Of a DNA stretch of 43,234 nucleotides, positions 15,179 through 24,122 are shown in pieces. The stretch is from JAOZHU01 sp964632845 (GTDB lineage Archaea; Thermoproteota; Bathyarchaeia; Bathyarchaeales; Bathycorpusculaceae): NCBI GenBank assembly GCA_964632845.1, contig CAZWDU010000014.1:1-43234 (forward strand). Reading direction: 5' to 3'. The notes beneath the pieces are model-generated. The model was given only the letters and a program-made list of their open reading frames with translations. It ran no database searches and was not told the origin of the DNA. Positions within the stretch are counted from its first letter, which is position 1, and every line of letters starts with the position of its first letter. A program made the translations under genes and the position numbers.

Positions 15179-16150
15179 TCAAGTGTGAAAATTTATCTGT
15201 TCTTTTTCTATTATTGGTTTCCACCATTCAATATTCTGCCTGTACCAATCCACCGTCGCCTTTATTCCCTCTTTGAAAGTGGTTTCTGGTTTCCAAAATT
15301 CTTGTATCTTCTCTGTACACAACGCATATCGCAGGTCATGCCCCAGTCTGTCTTTGACGAATTTAATCAGGCTTTCAGGTTTGCCCGTAAGCTTCAAAAT
15401 TGTTTTCACGACTTGAATGTTTTCTAGTTCTTGGTTTGCAGCTATGTTGTAGCTTTCGCCAGCCTTGCCCTTATGCAAAACTGCGTCTATGGCTTTGCAA
15501 TTATCTTCCACGTAGAGCCAGTCTCTGACGTTTTCGCCTGTGCCGTACACGGGTATCGGTTTATCCAGCAACGCGTAGATTATTGCTTTGGGAATTAGCT
15601 TTTCTGGGTGCTGGTATGGTCCATAATTGTTCGAAGACCTTGTTATGGTTAAATGTAAGCCGTAGGTTTCAAAATAGGATTGGCACAGTAATTCGGCGCT
15701 TGCTTTTGAAGCGGAGTAAGGGTTCCGCGGGTTCAGCTTGTCTGTTTCTTTGAATTTGCCTCTTAAGATGTGGCCGTAGACTTCATCCGTGCTTATCTGC
15801 ACAAACCGCGCTATATCCAGTTTTCTTGCAGCCTCTGCCAAGTTATAGACGCCGAGTACATCCGTTAACACGAATGTTCCCGCTTCAATTATGCTTCTGT
15901 CAACATGGGTTTCAGCCGCGAAGTTCACAATGCAATCGCAGTTTTTTGCAGCTTTTTCCGCGTCTTCTTTTTTTGTTATGTCTCCTTTGAGGAAGCTTAT
16001 TTTGTTCCAAATGTCCTGCAGGTTTTCTTTTCGCCCAGCGTACGTAAGCTTATCTAACACCGTAATCTCGTAGTCTGCATGTTCCCTTAGCATGTAGTGT
16101 ACGAAGTTACTTCCTATGAAGCCTGCGCCGCCTGTTACAAGAATTTTCAT
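15179..16150 (-). CDS. rmlB: dTDP-glucose 4,6-dehydratase
   Basis: The second step of dTDP-L-rhamnose synthesis: NAD-dependent oxidation, dehydration and reduction of dTDP-glucose to the 4-keto-6-deoxy sugar. The extended-SDR marks are clear: GGAGFIGSNF near the N-terminus, STDEVYG with the threonine-aspartate-glutamate triad of dehydratases, and YSASKAS with the catalytic tyrosine and lysine. Length (323 residues) is normal. I chose the ATG at 16150, as in homologues (MKILVTGG). A TTG at 16159 overlaps the rmlC stop (TTGA) and would add three residues. It is last of the four rml genes; the fusion gene starts about 115 bases on. Confidence 0.94.
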   Translation of the reverse strand: MKILVTGGAGFIGSNFVHYMLREHADYEITVLDKLTYAGRKENLQDIWNKISFLKGDITKKEDAEKAAKNCDCIVNFAAETHVDRSIIEAGTFVLTDVLGVYNLAEAARKLDIARFVQISTDEVYGHILRGKFKETDKLNPRNPYSASKASAELLCQSYFETYGLHLTITRSSNNYGPYQHPEKLIPKAIIYALLDKPIPVYGTGENVRDWLYVEDNCKAIDAVLHKGKAGESYNIAANQELENIQVVKTILKLTGKPESLIKFVKDRLGHDLRYALCTEKIQEFWKPETTFKEGIKATVDWYRQNIEWWKPIIEKEQINFHT

Positions 16151-16155
16151 GTGCC

Positions 16156-16623
16156 TCAACCATGCTTAAGCCATGGCGCCAGTTTCCAGTCGTACGGTAT
16201 CTCCTTTGTGTCTGGCGGCAATCTGTGCTCATCTGGGTCTTTGTAATTGTAAAGTTCAGTTGGCACGTTTATCATGAGTGCGTACTCTTCGCTTATGGTT
16301 TTGAAGCCATGCCAAACTTCAGGCGGAACTTTGACTATGAGCATGTTTTTTTCGCCGATTATGAACTCGTTTGTTTCGCCTTTGGTTTTCGATTTTTCCC
16401 TGCCGTCGTGCAGTACTAGTTTTATCATGCCTTTTATGCAGGCGATGTTGTCTGTTTGTTTCTTGTGCATGTGCCACGCCTTGACGACCTGCGGGTAAGC
16501 TGCTGTGACGTATGTTTGACCGAATTTCTGGAATTGCTCCCAGTCGCTGCGCATGATTTCGATTAGCCAGCCTCTTTCGTCTGCAACTTGTTTAAGCTGT
16601 TTTGCCACTACACCTTCTATCAT
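16156..16623 (-). CDS. rmlC: dTDP-4-dehydrorhamnose 3,5-epimerase family protein
   Basis: This cupin-fold enzyme epimerises the 4-keto-6-deoxy sugar at C3 and C5. The 155-residue protein has the RmlC barrel order: DERGWLIEIMRSDW, AWHMHKKQTD where the catalytic histidine region lies, LVLHDGR, VPPEVWHGF, and the YNYKDPDEHRLP end. It is shorter than typical bacterial RmlC (about 180) and belongs to the compact branch, so a related 3-epimerase activity is possible. Its place between rmlA and rmlB supports the rhamnose assignment. The ATG at 16623 follows a strong GAGGTG that overlaps the rmlA stop. Confidence 0.87.
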   Translation of the reverse strand: MIEGVVAKQLKQVADERGWLIEIMRSDWEQFQKFGQTYVTAAYPQVVKAWHMHKKQTDNIACIKGMIKLVLHDGREKSKTKGETNEFIIGEKNMLIVKVPPEVWHGFKTISEEYALMINVPTELYNYKDPDEHRLPPDTKEIPYDWKLAPWLKHG

Positions 16624-16632
16624 TTTTTCACC

Positions 16633-17703
16633 TCAAATTACTATCTTCGAGTTTTCACCCACAAGCAACTTATGCCCTCTGGGTCCTTTTTGGTTTGTTG
16701 TTATTTCGGAGTTAGCGCCTATTATGCTGTCAATTATCTTCGTGTTAATCTCTATTATGCAGTTTTCCATTATTATCGAGTTTTCTATTTCTCCCTTCTT
16801 AATGTGCGTGTTATTGCCTATTGACGTGTATGGTCCTATGTAAACTTCATTTTCTATGACTACGTTCTCTCCGATTACAGTTGGTCCGCGGATTAAGGCT
16901 CCTTTCTTCACCTGAGCGCTTTTCCCTATTGAAACTCGCCCTTGCACGCAAGCCTTGTCTTCTATGCTGGTTTCTTTTTTCGGTTCCATCTCATCCAAAA
17001 CCAGTATGTTCGCTTCAAGGATATCTTCGATGGTTCCCGTGTCTTTCCACCAGCCCTCAACGATTCTGTAACCCACATTGCCGCCTTCTTCCAGCAAGAG
17101 TTGCAGCGCCTCGGTTATTTCAAGTTCTCCTCTCCACGAGGGCTTCAGCTTCTTTATCATCTTGAATATTGCTGGCGAAAAAAAGTATATGCCCGTCAAC
17201 GCGTAATTGCTCGGCGGCTCTTTGGGCTTCTCAACCAGTTTAACCAGTTTGCCTTTTTCGTCAAATTCTGCCACTCCGAACTGTTGCGGATGCTCCACCT
17301 TGCACAACAGCACCATCGAATCGTACTTTTTCTGCTGAAACTCCTCGGCGATTTTGGAGATACCGCCTTTTAGAAGGTTATCGCCCAAATACACCACGAA
17401 AGGGCTGTCTCCTATGAAGTTCTCAGTTAAGCCCACCGCATGCGCGATTCCCGCTGGCTTCTCTTGGTTAACATAGGTGATTTTTACGCCGAATTTGCCG
17501 CCGTCTCCGTAGTAATCCTTGACTTTTTCAGGCATCACGCCTCCGATGATTATAACTGCGTCTTTGATTCCAGCGCTCCGCAAGTCTTCCAGAACATATT
17601 GCGATATGGGCTTGTTCGCTACTGGAATTAACTGTTTAGGTCCTGTATGCGTTAATGGTCTGAGTCGTGTGCCGTGTCCGCCGTGGAGTATAACCCCTTT
17701 CAT
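16633..17703 (-). CDS. rmlA: Glucose-1-phosphate thymidylyltransferase (long form)
   Basis: The first step of the pathway: dTTP plus glucose 1-phosphate to dTDP-glucose. The nucleotide-binding N-terminus reads LHGGHGTRLRPLT, followed by the PKQLIPVANKP block. The core ends near 240. The last 110 residues are a left-handed beta-helix of hexapeptide-like repeats (IRGPTVIGENVVIENEVYIG style). The length of 356 fits the archaeal long RmlA group, in which the helix helps oligomerise or regulate. I chose the ATG at 17703 because it has GAGG seven bases upstream and overlaps the rmlD stop as ATGA. The frame upstream of it is non-homologous. Confidence 0.93.
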   Translation of the reverse strand: MKGVILHGGHGTRLRPLTHTGPKQLIPVANKPISQYVLEDLRSAGIKDAVIIIGGVMPEKVKDYYGDGGKFGVKITYVNQEKPAGIAHAVGLTENFIGDSPFVVYLGDNLLKGGISKIAEEFQQKKYDSMVLLCKVEHPQQFGVAEFDEKGKLVKLVEKPKEPPSNYALTGIYFFSPAIFKMIKKLKPSWRGELEITEALQLLLEEGGNVGYRIVEGWWKDTGTIEDILEANILVLDEMEPKKETSIEDKACVQGRVSIGKSAQVKKGALIRGPTVIGENVVIENEVYIGPYTSIGNNTHIKKGEIENSIIMENCIIEINTKIIDSIIGANSEITTNQKGPRGHKLLVGENSKIVI

Positions 17704-18605
17704 GTTTTCGCCTCTTCTTTCATCTTGGTCAGCCCTTGAGTTATGTTTAGCGGTTTCGTTTTTAGTTGTTTCTGTATTTTGCCCGTGTCCAAAGACGAGT
17801 CTCTTGGTCTTTTCGCCGTCCACACAGTCATTTGGCTCATTTTCACAGGCTTAATTAAGTCCAAGTTTAAACCGAAAGTTTTTGCTATTTGTTTGGCGAA
17901 TTCGTAGCGGCTTATCCTCTCGTTTCCTGAGGCGTGATACACACCTTGCAGGTCTTTTTCTGCAACTTCAAGTGCCATTTCAGCCAAGTTATCCGCCAAC
18001 GTCGGCGTGTTATAATGGTCTTCAATGACGGTGATTTCTTGCTGCTGCTTGAGCTTGTTGATTACCCATATGGCGAAATTCTGTTTCCACGGGTGCCAGC
18101 CGTACAAGACGCTTGTGCGTAGTACCGCGTAGTTTTTGCAGTGATTGATGACTTGTTTTTCTCCTTCAAGCTTTGTCAAACCATAATAGTTGACTGGATC
18201 CGGCTTGTCCAATTCACTGTATAATCCTTTTTCGCCGTCAAAAACGTAATCCGTGGAAATGGCAACAAGTTTTGCATTAACCTTTTGGCAGGTCTCAGCT
18301 ATGTTGCGTGCGCCTTCAACGTTTGTTTTCCAAGCATGCTCCTTTTCCATTTCGCATTTATCTACGTTCGTTTCAGACGCCGTGTGAATAACCGCGGTCG
18401 GTTTAAGCCTGCTGAAGAGGCTTGAAACTTCTGCTGCGTCTGTTATGTCTAGCGTTAAAGAGTTCAAATGCAGCGGCTTAGTGTTGTGAATAGGTGTAAC
18501 CTCAAAATTCTCTTTCGCTAGTTCTACTATTTTATTGCCTAACAATCCGCTTGCGCCAGTAACTACCAGTTTCCTTTTATGTACGCCCAATTTTCCTTCA
18601 TCCAA
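17700..18605 (-). CDS. rmlD: dTDP-4-dehydrorhamnose reductase
   Basis: The last step: NADPH-dependent reduction of the 4-keto group to dTDP-L-rhamnose. The protein, about 300 residues, has VVTGASGLLGNKI as the dinucleotide site, STDYVFDGEKGLY and YYGLTKLEGEKQV with catalytic tyrosine and lysine, and the late WTAKRPRDSSLDTGKI motif typical of RmlD (RPxxSSL-D). The start is uncertain: TTG at 18605 or TTG at 18590, neither with a good Shine-Dalgarno. Homology begins near KLVVTG. It overlaps rmlA by ATGA and heads the rml operon. Confidence 0.9.
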   Translation of the reverse strand: MDEGKLGVHKRKLVVTGASGLLGNKIVELAKENFEVTPIHNTKPLHLNSLTLDITDAAEVSSLFSRLKPTAVIHTASETNVDKCEMEKEHAWKTNVEGARNIAETCQKVNAKLVAISTDYVFDGEKGLYSELDKPDPVNYYGLTKLEGEKQVINHCKNYAVLRTSVLYGWHPWKQNFAIWVINKLKQQQEITVIEDHYNTPTLADNLAEMALEVAEKDLQGVYHASGNERISRYEFAKQIAKTFGLNLDLIKPVKMSQMTVWTAKRPRDSSLDTGKIQKQLKTKPLNITQGLTKMKEEAKT

Positions 18606-18840
18606 TCGGCAACTTGTCTGTCTGATAGAAAGGGTAATTGGAACGTCTAATAATTCTTTCTTCAGCTTTCAAGAAACCATACTGCTCTATCGTTTTCACA
18701 TAATTGTCACTTAATATGCGCTCTTGTGCCTCAATCCTCTTGCACCAATCATAAAAGTAACTCACCTTAGCTGATAACACTTCTGAGTAGCCGTAGCGGG
18801 CGGGCATCTTGCATATTGTTCCCAGAATAGTAACAGGCAA
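18598..18840 (-). pseudogene. Short orphan frame ahead of rmlD, possible gene remnant
   Basis: An 80-codon frame (TTG at 18840, ATG at 18807) ending in an 8-base overlap with rmlD. The composition is protein-like (YFYDWCKRIEAQERILSDN, YGFLKAEERIIRRSNYPF) and looks like the C-terminal end of a larger enzyme. The frame extends upstream only a few codons to a stop, and I find no rest of the gene. It could be a remnant of a glycan enzyme, a real small protein, or chance. I cannot name a family. Confidence 0.35.
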
Positions 18841-18910
18841 CAGAAAGTTACCACAAGTTTTTGTATGTGAGAATCAATGAATTTGTTGAGTGCTGTTTTT
18901 GTTTATTACG

Positions 18911-20179
18911 TTACGAATTGCGTTTTGACTGAACCATTGTTCGGCAGAAGACTTTTTCCACAGCTTTTGCATATTTTTCCCAAGACAAGTTATTCTTAAC
19001 GTATTCATAGGCATTTTCTCCAATTCTCTTGCGTAACTTAGGATTGTTCATTAGCATTTCGACTTGTTCCGCGATCTCTTTTGGTTTTATGCGGTCGATA
19101 ATTACACCGTTAACTCCGTTTTGAATAATCTCAGCTGTTCCAACATGCCTTGAAACCACGACAGGCTTAGCAGCGGCCATCGCTTCAGTCACAACTAACC
19201 CCCATGTGCCAGCTGACGAAGGATAGATAAACACATCACAGGCAGCATACACCTCAGCTAGTTGCTGATCGCTTTTGCTATTCAAGAGCAAGACTTTGTC
19301 GTTTACCCCTAGCTTTTTACTGAGCGCCGTTAGCATCTTTTGCTCTCTTGCCACATCTAAGATTAGCCTGACATTATCAAATTTTTTAGACAAGTAGTGC
19401 AGTGCTCTTATAGTATCTGAGCGACGCGCGTATCTGCTGCTGCCAACGAACAATAAAACAAACTTGTCTGCAAGGTCGTACTTCTTTCGCAAGCTGGCTC
19501 CAGAGGCATTGTGAAATAAACTTGTGTCTACACCTGTTCTCACAACAGTCGCTGTTCTACCGTAGGCTTTTTTAACATATCCCGCAGCTACATGCGATAG
19601 AACCATAATCTCGTCAACATAATCCACTGCAACCCTATCCAACAACTCAAAAAGCGGCCAGTTAATCTTATGCAGCCCCCTCCTATGGTCTGGGGAAAAG
19701 AACCAGTATGGTGGTTCGTTACACATCCATACAACTGGAGTTTTCAGTCTTTTCTTTGCGAAGAATGCGCCCCACTCTGTGGGAAAATTATGATTGTTGA
19801 TTATGTCAAATCCTCTGGGTATCTTTCTTGCTATGGCAAGCATGGCTGGGGCGTCGGACGTATAGAATTGACGCCCCACGATTCTTCGCATCCATTCTCT
19901 CAAGTTATGAGCCCTTGTGGTTTCTTTAGGCGCTGCTTGCCGAATTATAGGCGTGGCTATTTGTGGAGTTAAACTTGCAGGCAGTTTCCCTGTAAATGGA
20001 TGAGGTATCACGTTCACTTTTACGCTTTTGAAAAACTCGGGATAGCTTTCTTTGTTTATGGCGTTTGAAAATATCTCTACTTCATGTCCAATTTTTTGTA
20101 ACTCGATTGCTAACCTTAAGATTTGTCTCTCACCGCCGTATCGTCCCCAAAACGGCGTGTGGATCATTGCTATCCGCAC
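18911..20179 (-). CDS. Glycosyltransferase family 4 (GT-B fold)
   Basis: It probably transfers a sugar from a nucleotide-sugar donor to a growing surface glycan on the cytoplasmic face. The 422-residue product has the GT4 layout: an N-terminal acceptor domain with HTPFWGRYGGERQILRLA, and a C-terminal donor domain with FVLLFVGSSRYARRSD, DVFIYPSSAGTWGLVVTEAMAAA holding the E-x7-E type donor-site motif, and KPVVVSRHVGTAEII. I start it at GTG 20179, with GGTGG about ten bases upstream. A TTG at 20209 would add ten residues outside the fold. It shares a short AT-rich promoter region with the divergent gene at 20270. Confidence 0.88.
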   Translation of the reverse strand: MRIAMIHTPFWGRYGGERQILRLAIELQKIGHEVEIFSNAINKESYPEFFKSVKVNVIPHPFTGKLPASLTPQIATPIIRQAAPKETTRAHNLREWMRRIVGRQFYTSDAPAMLAIARKIPRGFDIINNHNFPTEWGAFFAKKRLKTPVVWMCNEPPYWFFSPDHRRGLHKINWPLFELLDRVAVDYVDEIMVLSHVAAGYVKKAYGRTATVVRTGVDTSLFHNASGASLRKKYDLADKFVLLFVGSSRYARRSDTIRALHYLSKKFDNVRLILDVAREQKMLTALSKKLGVNDKVLLLNSKSDQQLAEVYAACDVFIYPSSAGTWGLVVTEAMAAAKPVVVSRHVGTAEIIQNGVNGVIIDRIKPKEIAEQVEMLMNNPKLRKRIGENAYEYVKNNLSWEKYAKAVEKVFCRTMVQSKRNS

Positions 20180-20269
20180 AGCTTTATGCCACCAGACAAG
20201 TGTTAGCAATAGTTTAGTTTTTATTATACTTATTCAAACAGTTGATATTCAAATAACGAGGTACTGCTT

Positions 20270-20980
20270 ATGGCGGCTAGCATTCACACAGCGGTCATCT
20301 TGGTTGGCGGTGCAGGGTTGCGCTTGCGTCCTTACACGGAAGATGTGCCTAAATGTATGATACCGTTGCAGGGTAAGCCCTTGCTATACTGGATAATTAC
20401 ATGGTTACGAGACTATGGTTTTAACCACATCGTCCTTGGAGTTTCATATCACAAGGAAACAGTAGTAAACTATGTCAAAGAAAATCCTGTTGGCGCCACT
20501 GTGGATTTCAGTGAACACACACAAGAGGGCGAGACTGGCGAGGGGTTTAGGCTTGCCATCAAAAGGCATGTGCGCGATGAGAACTTTCTAGCAATGAACG
20601 GAGACGAGTTAACCAACCTTAATCTAAAAAGATTCACAGAGTTTCACTTAAAACAGAAACCTGTAGCTACCATAGCTGTTTCGCCGATGCGTTCGCCTTT
20701 TGCAGTACTGGAAACTAATGGAAATGACGTAGTAAAGTTTAAAGAGAAACCTGCTCTTGAGGACAAGCTTGTCAGTACTGGCATATACGTTTTTAATCAT
20801 GCGATTTTGGATTACTTGCCGACAAGAGGCAGCATCGAGAAAACGGCATTTCCAATACTTGCAGAGAAGAAACTTCTCAAAGCGTTTCGACTCGCCAAGG
20901 ATGAGTGTTGGCTAACTATTAATAGTGTCAAGGAATTATCTACTGCAGAACAGGAGTTGGCATCCATAAGGAGATTGTAA
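20270..20980 (+). CDS. Sugar-1-phosphate nucleotidyltransferase
   Basis: A 236-residue NTP-transferase that activates a sugar phosphate as an NDP-sugar. The loop reads LVGGAGLRLRPYTEDVPKCMIPLQGKPLL. The usual threonine after GxG is leucine (GGAGLRL), as in some RfbF/GCD1-like members. A later MNGDELTNL holds the metal aspartate. It lacks the beta-helix tail of RmlA. The base and sugar cannot be read safely; glucose, mannose or a related sugar are candidates. GAGG lies eight bases before the ATG. The SDR gene follows after three bases, so the pair probably make and then modify one nucleotide sugar, separate from the rhamnose route. Confidence 0.85.
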   Translation: MAASIHTAVILVGGAGLRLRPYTEDVPKCMIPLQGKPLLYWIITWLRDYGFNHIVLGVSYHKETVVNYVKENPVGATVDFSEHTQEGETGEGFRLAIKRHVRDENFLAMNGDELTNLNLKRFTEFHLKQKPVATIAVSPMRSPFAVLETNGNDVVKFKEKPALEDKLVSTGIYVFNHAILDYLPTRGSIEKTAFPILAEKKLLKAFRLAKDECWLTINSVKELSTAEQELASIRRL

Positions 20981-20983
20981 AAA

Positions 20984-21970
20984 ATGAAAGTGCTAATAAC
21001 TGGAATTTTGGGTTTCATAGGTAGCCACCTCGCAGAAAAACTGGTCGACAACGGATACGAGGTCTATGGTGTCGTGCGTCGTGTCGCAAACAGAAATCTT
21101 GCAGCCATCGAGAAAATCTTGAAAGACGTAACGTTAATCTCCGGAGACATCACAGACTACGTTTCCACTCGCAATGCAGTGAAAACGATACACCCCGACA
21201 TTGTGGCACACTTAGCCGCGCTCACCCCTGTTCGTGACTCATTCGAACGCCCATTCGAATATCAGCAAGCGAACCTCGTAGGAACTATGAATGTCGCGCA
21301 TGCCTTGCTTGAGCTTCCAGACCCGCAAACTAGGCGGTTGATTGCAGCATCAACAGCAGAAGTATACGGGCTGCAACGAAAAGAACCGCTGAAAGAGACT
21401 CTTGCTTTGAAGCCAACCAGCCCTTATGCAGTTAGCAAGGCTGCGGCTGACCTGTATTTGCAGATGATGTTTCGCACATACAACCTCAACGGCTCTATAG
21501 TTAGACCCACGAATTCGTATGGAAGAAAATTCGACGCCAGCTTTGTCATTGAGTACTTGGTTACCCAAATGTTGAAAGGCGAAAACGTGTACGTTGGCGC
21601 ACCTGACTCGGTTAGAGATTACATGTACGTGGATGATCATGTGAATGCTTACTTGCTTGTTATTAAGAGCGCCGAAGCAAATGGACAGATTTACAATGCG
21701 GGAACAGAAGTCGGCATAAGCAATAGACAACTGGCTGAAATGATAGCAGCAAAAATCGGGTATAACAGCAAGAAAATCCGATTCGGACATTATCCTCCAG
21801 GCTATCCGTATCGTCCAAGCATCTCTGATCAAACATCAATAGTGTTGGATGCAGCAAAAATCAGGGAAGCCCTGAATTGGTCGCCCAAGTTCTCACTTGA
21901 TGAAGGCATCAACAAAGTCATCTCATATTTTCGGGAGCAGATGCCAACACAGACAAAATTTGCTGATTAA
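20984..21970 (+). CDS. NAD(P)-dependent nucleotide-sugar epimerase/dehydratase (SDR)
   Basis: A 328-residue extended short-chain dehydrogenase. Visible: the dinucleotide motif TGILGFIGSHLAE at the N-terminus, HLAALTPVRDSFERP (nucleotide-sugar site), STAEVYG with catalytic threonine and glutamate, YAVSKAAADL with catalytic tyrosine and lysine, and RDYMYVDDHVNAY late. The TAE triad suits a 4,6-dehydratase such as GDP-mannose 4,6-dehydratase as well as a 4-epimerase, so I leave the reaction open. It starts three bases after the nucleotidyltransferase and should act on its product. Confidence 0.87.
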   Translation: MKVLITGILGFIGSHLAEKLVDNGYEVYGVVRRVANRNLAAIEKILKDVTLISGDITDYVSTRNAVKTIHPDIVAHLAALTPVRDSFERPFEYQQANLVGTMNVAHALLELPDPQTRRLIAASTAEVYGLQRKEPLKETLALKPTSPYAVSKAAADLYLQMMFRTYNLNGSIVRPTNSYGRKFDASFVIEYLVTQMLKGENVYVGAPDSVRDYMYVDDHVNAYLLVIKSAEANGQIYNAGTEVGISNRQLAEMIAAKIGYNSKKIRFGHYPPGYPYRPSISDQTSIVLDAAKIREALNWSPKFSLDEGINKVISYFREQMPTQTKFAD

Positions 21971-22079
21971 CAAAAATTTCGGAATTTCTTGCGAACGCAT
22001 AATTAAGCTATAGATGAAGCTGATTGATGAATACTACTGTTGGTGACCAGTTTAATATGACTCAAATATTTGTAACTAC

Positions 22080-22100
22080 CTGCAAATGTTAAATTTGCAG
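22080..22100. promoter_or_regulatory. Perfect palindrome, candidate operator
   Basis: CTGCAAAT, five bases, ATTTGCAG: an exact 8-bp inverted repeat ending 14 bases before the TATA box of the glycosyltransferase gene at 22175. Position and symmetry suit a dimeric regulator acting next to the TFB/TBP site. The regulator is unknown. Confidence 0.45.
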
Positions 22101-22114
22101 TTTAAACTTTTAGC

Positions 22115-22121
22115 TTATATA
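22115..22121 (+). promoter_or_regulatory. TATA box for the glycosyltransferase gene
   Basis: TTATATA, with expected transcript start near 22142, 12 to 33 bases before the candidate TTG starts at 22154 and 22175. Confidence 0.5.
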
Positions 22122-22174
22122 GTAGTGTCATCCTAATCTAGTTCTCAGCCAAATTGATTGGGGCGCAGCACTGG

Positions 22175-22966
22175 TTGAAAGTCGATTTAGTCATGTGGAC
22201 TAAAGATGGCGAAAAAATTTTGCGGCAAACTTTAAGCTGTGTAGACAAGGCTATTCCAGAAGAAAACGTTAACCACAGAATCGTTGTAGACGATCACAGT
22301 AAAGATCAAACTGTTAGGATAGCCAAAGATTTCAATTGGCAAGTTTACCCAAATCCTACACATGGAATTTCGTCAGGTGCGAATGAAGCTTTACGGCATG
22401 TTCAAACAGAATTTTTCGTGAGTTTAGAACAAGATTTACTGCTGGCTGAAAATTGGTGGGAAAAAATGTCCGCATATATGACAGATCCCACCGTTGCAGT
22501 CGCGCAGGGCATAAGAATTGCTACACACCCAACGCTGAAGATTTTAGATGAATATGAATACTCTCGGGAAAACAATCTTCTCGGTGTGAGCTTAGACAAT
22601 GATTTAATGCGAACAAAAATAATAAAGCAACTAGGCGGTTTCCCAGATAAATGTCCAATTTGTGTAGTTATCCAGCTTTTAGATGTAATCTCTGCAACGA
22701 ATTATCGTTGGATTATTGATAAGTCGATGGTTTCACAGCATTTGAGAAGCAACTTACAGGATTACTACAGGCACGTTTATCATCAATACGCAGCTTGTGA
22801 ATGCTCCAAAAAAAATCTGAAAATTAACGCCCGTTTATTCCTGACCAGCCCGCTAAGAGCAACGCATATAGCCATGACACAAAAGCACGCGCAACTTCTG
22901 TATGTTTACCCAAGAATACGCTTCAGTTGCCTTCAAGGCGCATTAACTGGTTTACGTGCTGAATAG
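22175..22966 (+). CDS. Glycosyltransferase family 2 (GT-A fold)
   Basis: A 263-residue GT2-like transferase for the surface glycan. It has VDLVMWTKDGEKILRQTL at the N-terminus, the nucleotide-binding DDHSKDQT block and a SLEQDLLL segment in the place of the DxD metal site (EQD here). The second half, after about 190, is less conserved. No transmembrane helix is seen. I prefer the TTG at 22175, because GT2 proteins start right before the first strand; the TTG at 22154 would add seven residues. It is more AT-rich in style than the surrounding rml genes and has its own TATA box and palindrome. Confidence 0.78.
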   Translation: MKVDLVMWTKDGEKILRQTLSCVDKAIPEENVNHRIVVDDHSKDQTVRIAKDFNWQVYPNPTHGISSGANEALRHVQTEFFVSLEQDLLLAENWWEKMSAYMTDPTVAVAQGIRIATHPTLKILDEYEYSRENNLLGVSLDNDLMRTKIIKQLGGFPDKCPICVVIQLLDVISATNYRWIIDKSMVSQHLRSNLQDYYRHVYHQYAACECSKKNLKINARLFLTSPLRATHIAMTQKHAQLLYVYPRIRFSCLQGALTGLRAE

Positions 22967-23007
22967 TTATAAACCAAGGCTATACTACTATCGTGTTGCT
23001 GATATTA

Positions 23008-23979
23008 ATGGGCTCAAAAGTTTCAGTTGTTGTTCTGAACTGGAACGGCAGGAGATGGCTTGATGCTTGCCTCTCATCAATATTAAATCAGAATGTAGAT
23101 GAAGATTTTGAAGTTCTGCTAGTGGACAACGGGTCCACCGATGAAAGTAGCCGGTATGTTAAGGAAAAATTTCCCAGCGTTAAGGTCGTGCAGTTGGGAA
23201 AGAATTATGGTTTTGCCGAAGGCAACAACCGGGCGTTGAACTACGCGGAGGGGGAATACTTAGTTTTTGTGAACACAGACACAAAAGCTGAGGCTGGCTG
23301 GCTCAAAAGCATAGTCAACGCTGCAGAGGAACACCCAGAATACCAAATCTTGTGCAGCATCCAGCTTCCTTCTCAGGAAAAGAATAAAATCCGAACATTG
23401 AACGTCTTTGGGGATTCGACGCCAAGCCCTTATGAAAGCGATTCGCCAATCACTGGCTCTCTTTTTGCAAGTGGAGCTTGCTTCTTGATAAAGAGAAGTT
23501 GGGTGCAGAAACTTGGATATCTTTTTGATCCGTATTATTTCTTCTATGCCGAGGACATCGAGTTATCGCTCCGGACAATTCTGATAGGCGGTCAGATAGG
23601 CTATGTTCAGGCTAGTCGTATACACCATTACACTGGTGGCTCAGGTCTTTCGTCTGCGAAGACAGCGTCCTACGCAACCCGCAATCTTCTGCTTACTTAC
23701 TACAAACTTTTTCGCCTGAGCAATTTTCTCCGAATTTTTCTGGTGCGCATTGTGTATCTGCTAACGAGATTTCTGGCTCGAGGACAGCAACTGGAGAATA
23801 ACATTGGAATGGTCAACGGCACTTTACGATTTCTTGGAACTTTCCTGCACTACACCCGTTATCGTAAAGCATTTGCTCAGCAAAAGAAAAGGGATGACAG
23901 CTTCATTTTCGAAAGGTTTCTCTATAAAAGGCGAATAGAGAACTCATTTTTGAAAAAGGGGCTTTACGCCCGCTCTTGA
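23008..23979 (+). CDS. Rhamnosyltransferase-like glycosyltransferase (GT2)
   Basis: A 323-residue GT2 of the WbbL/rhamnosyltransferase type: VVVLNWNGRRWLDACLSSIL, LLVDNGSTDES, GKNYGFAEGNNRAL, FVNTDTKAE as the DxD motif, and DPYYFFYAEDIELSLR as the catalytic acidic block. A rhamnosyl role fits the nearby complete dTDP-rhamnose pathway, but the acceptor is unknown. The C-terminal 90 residues contain an amphipathic hydrophobic stretch (FLRIFLVRIVYLLTRFLA) that may lie on the membrane. The ATG at 23008 matches where homology starts; the frame is open from a GTG at 22993. No Shine-Dalgarno is visible. Confidence 0.86.
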   Translation: MGSKVSVVVLNWNGRRWLDACLSSILNQNVDEDFEVLLVDNGSTDESSRYVKEKFPSVKVVQLGKNYGFAEGNNRALNYAEGEYLVFVNTDTKAEAGWLKSIVNAAEEHPEYQILCSIQLPSQEKNKIRTLNVFGDSTPSPYESDSPITGSLFASGACFLIKRSWVQKLGYLFDPYYFFYAEDIELSLRTILIGGQIGYVQASRIHHYTGGSGLSSAKTASYATRNLLLTYYKLFRLSNFLRIFLVRIVYLLTRFLARGQQLENNIGMVNGTLRFLGTFLHYTRYRKAFAQQKKRDDSFIFERFLYKRRIENSFLKKGLYARS

Positions 23980-24122
23980 TGAGCAGTCAGTAAAAAGCTT
24001 GGTCTATTTGAATCGGCAACAGACATAAATCTGCAACCCCGATACGATTATAACATTATTTGCCACTTAGAGAAGGATTAAAGTGCGATGTCGGAAATAA
24101 AAAATAATATAGCTCTGATGGT

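Noticed and set aside
17704..17823. N-terminal extension of RmlA to 17823
   Set aside because: It lies inside rmlD in another frame; ATG 17703 has a Shine-Dalgarno and a classic ATGA overlap.
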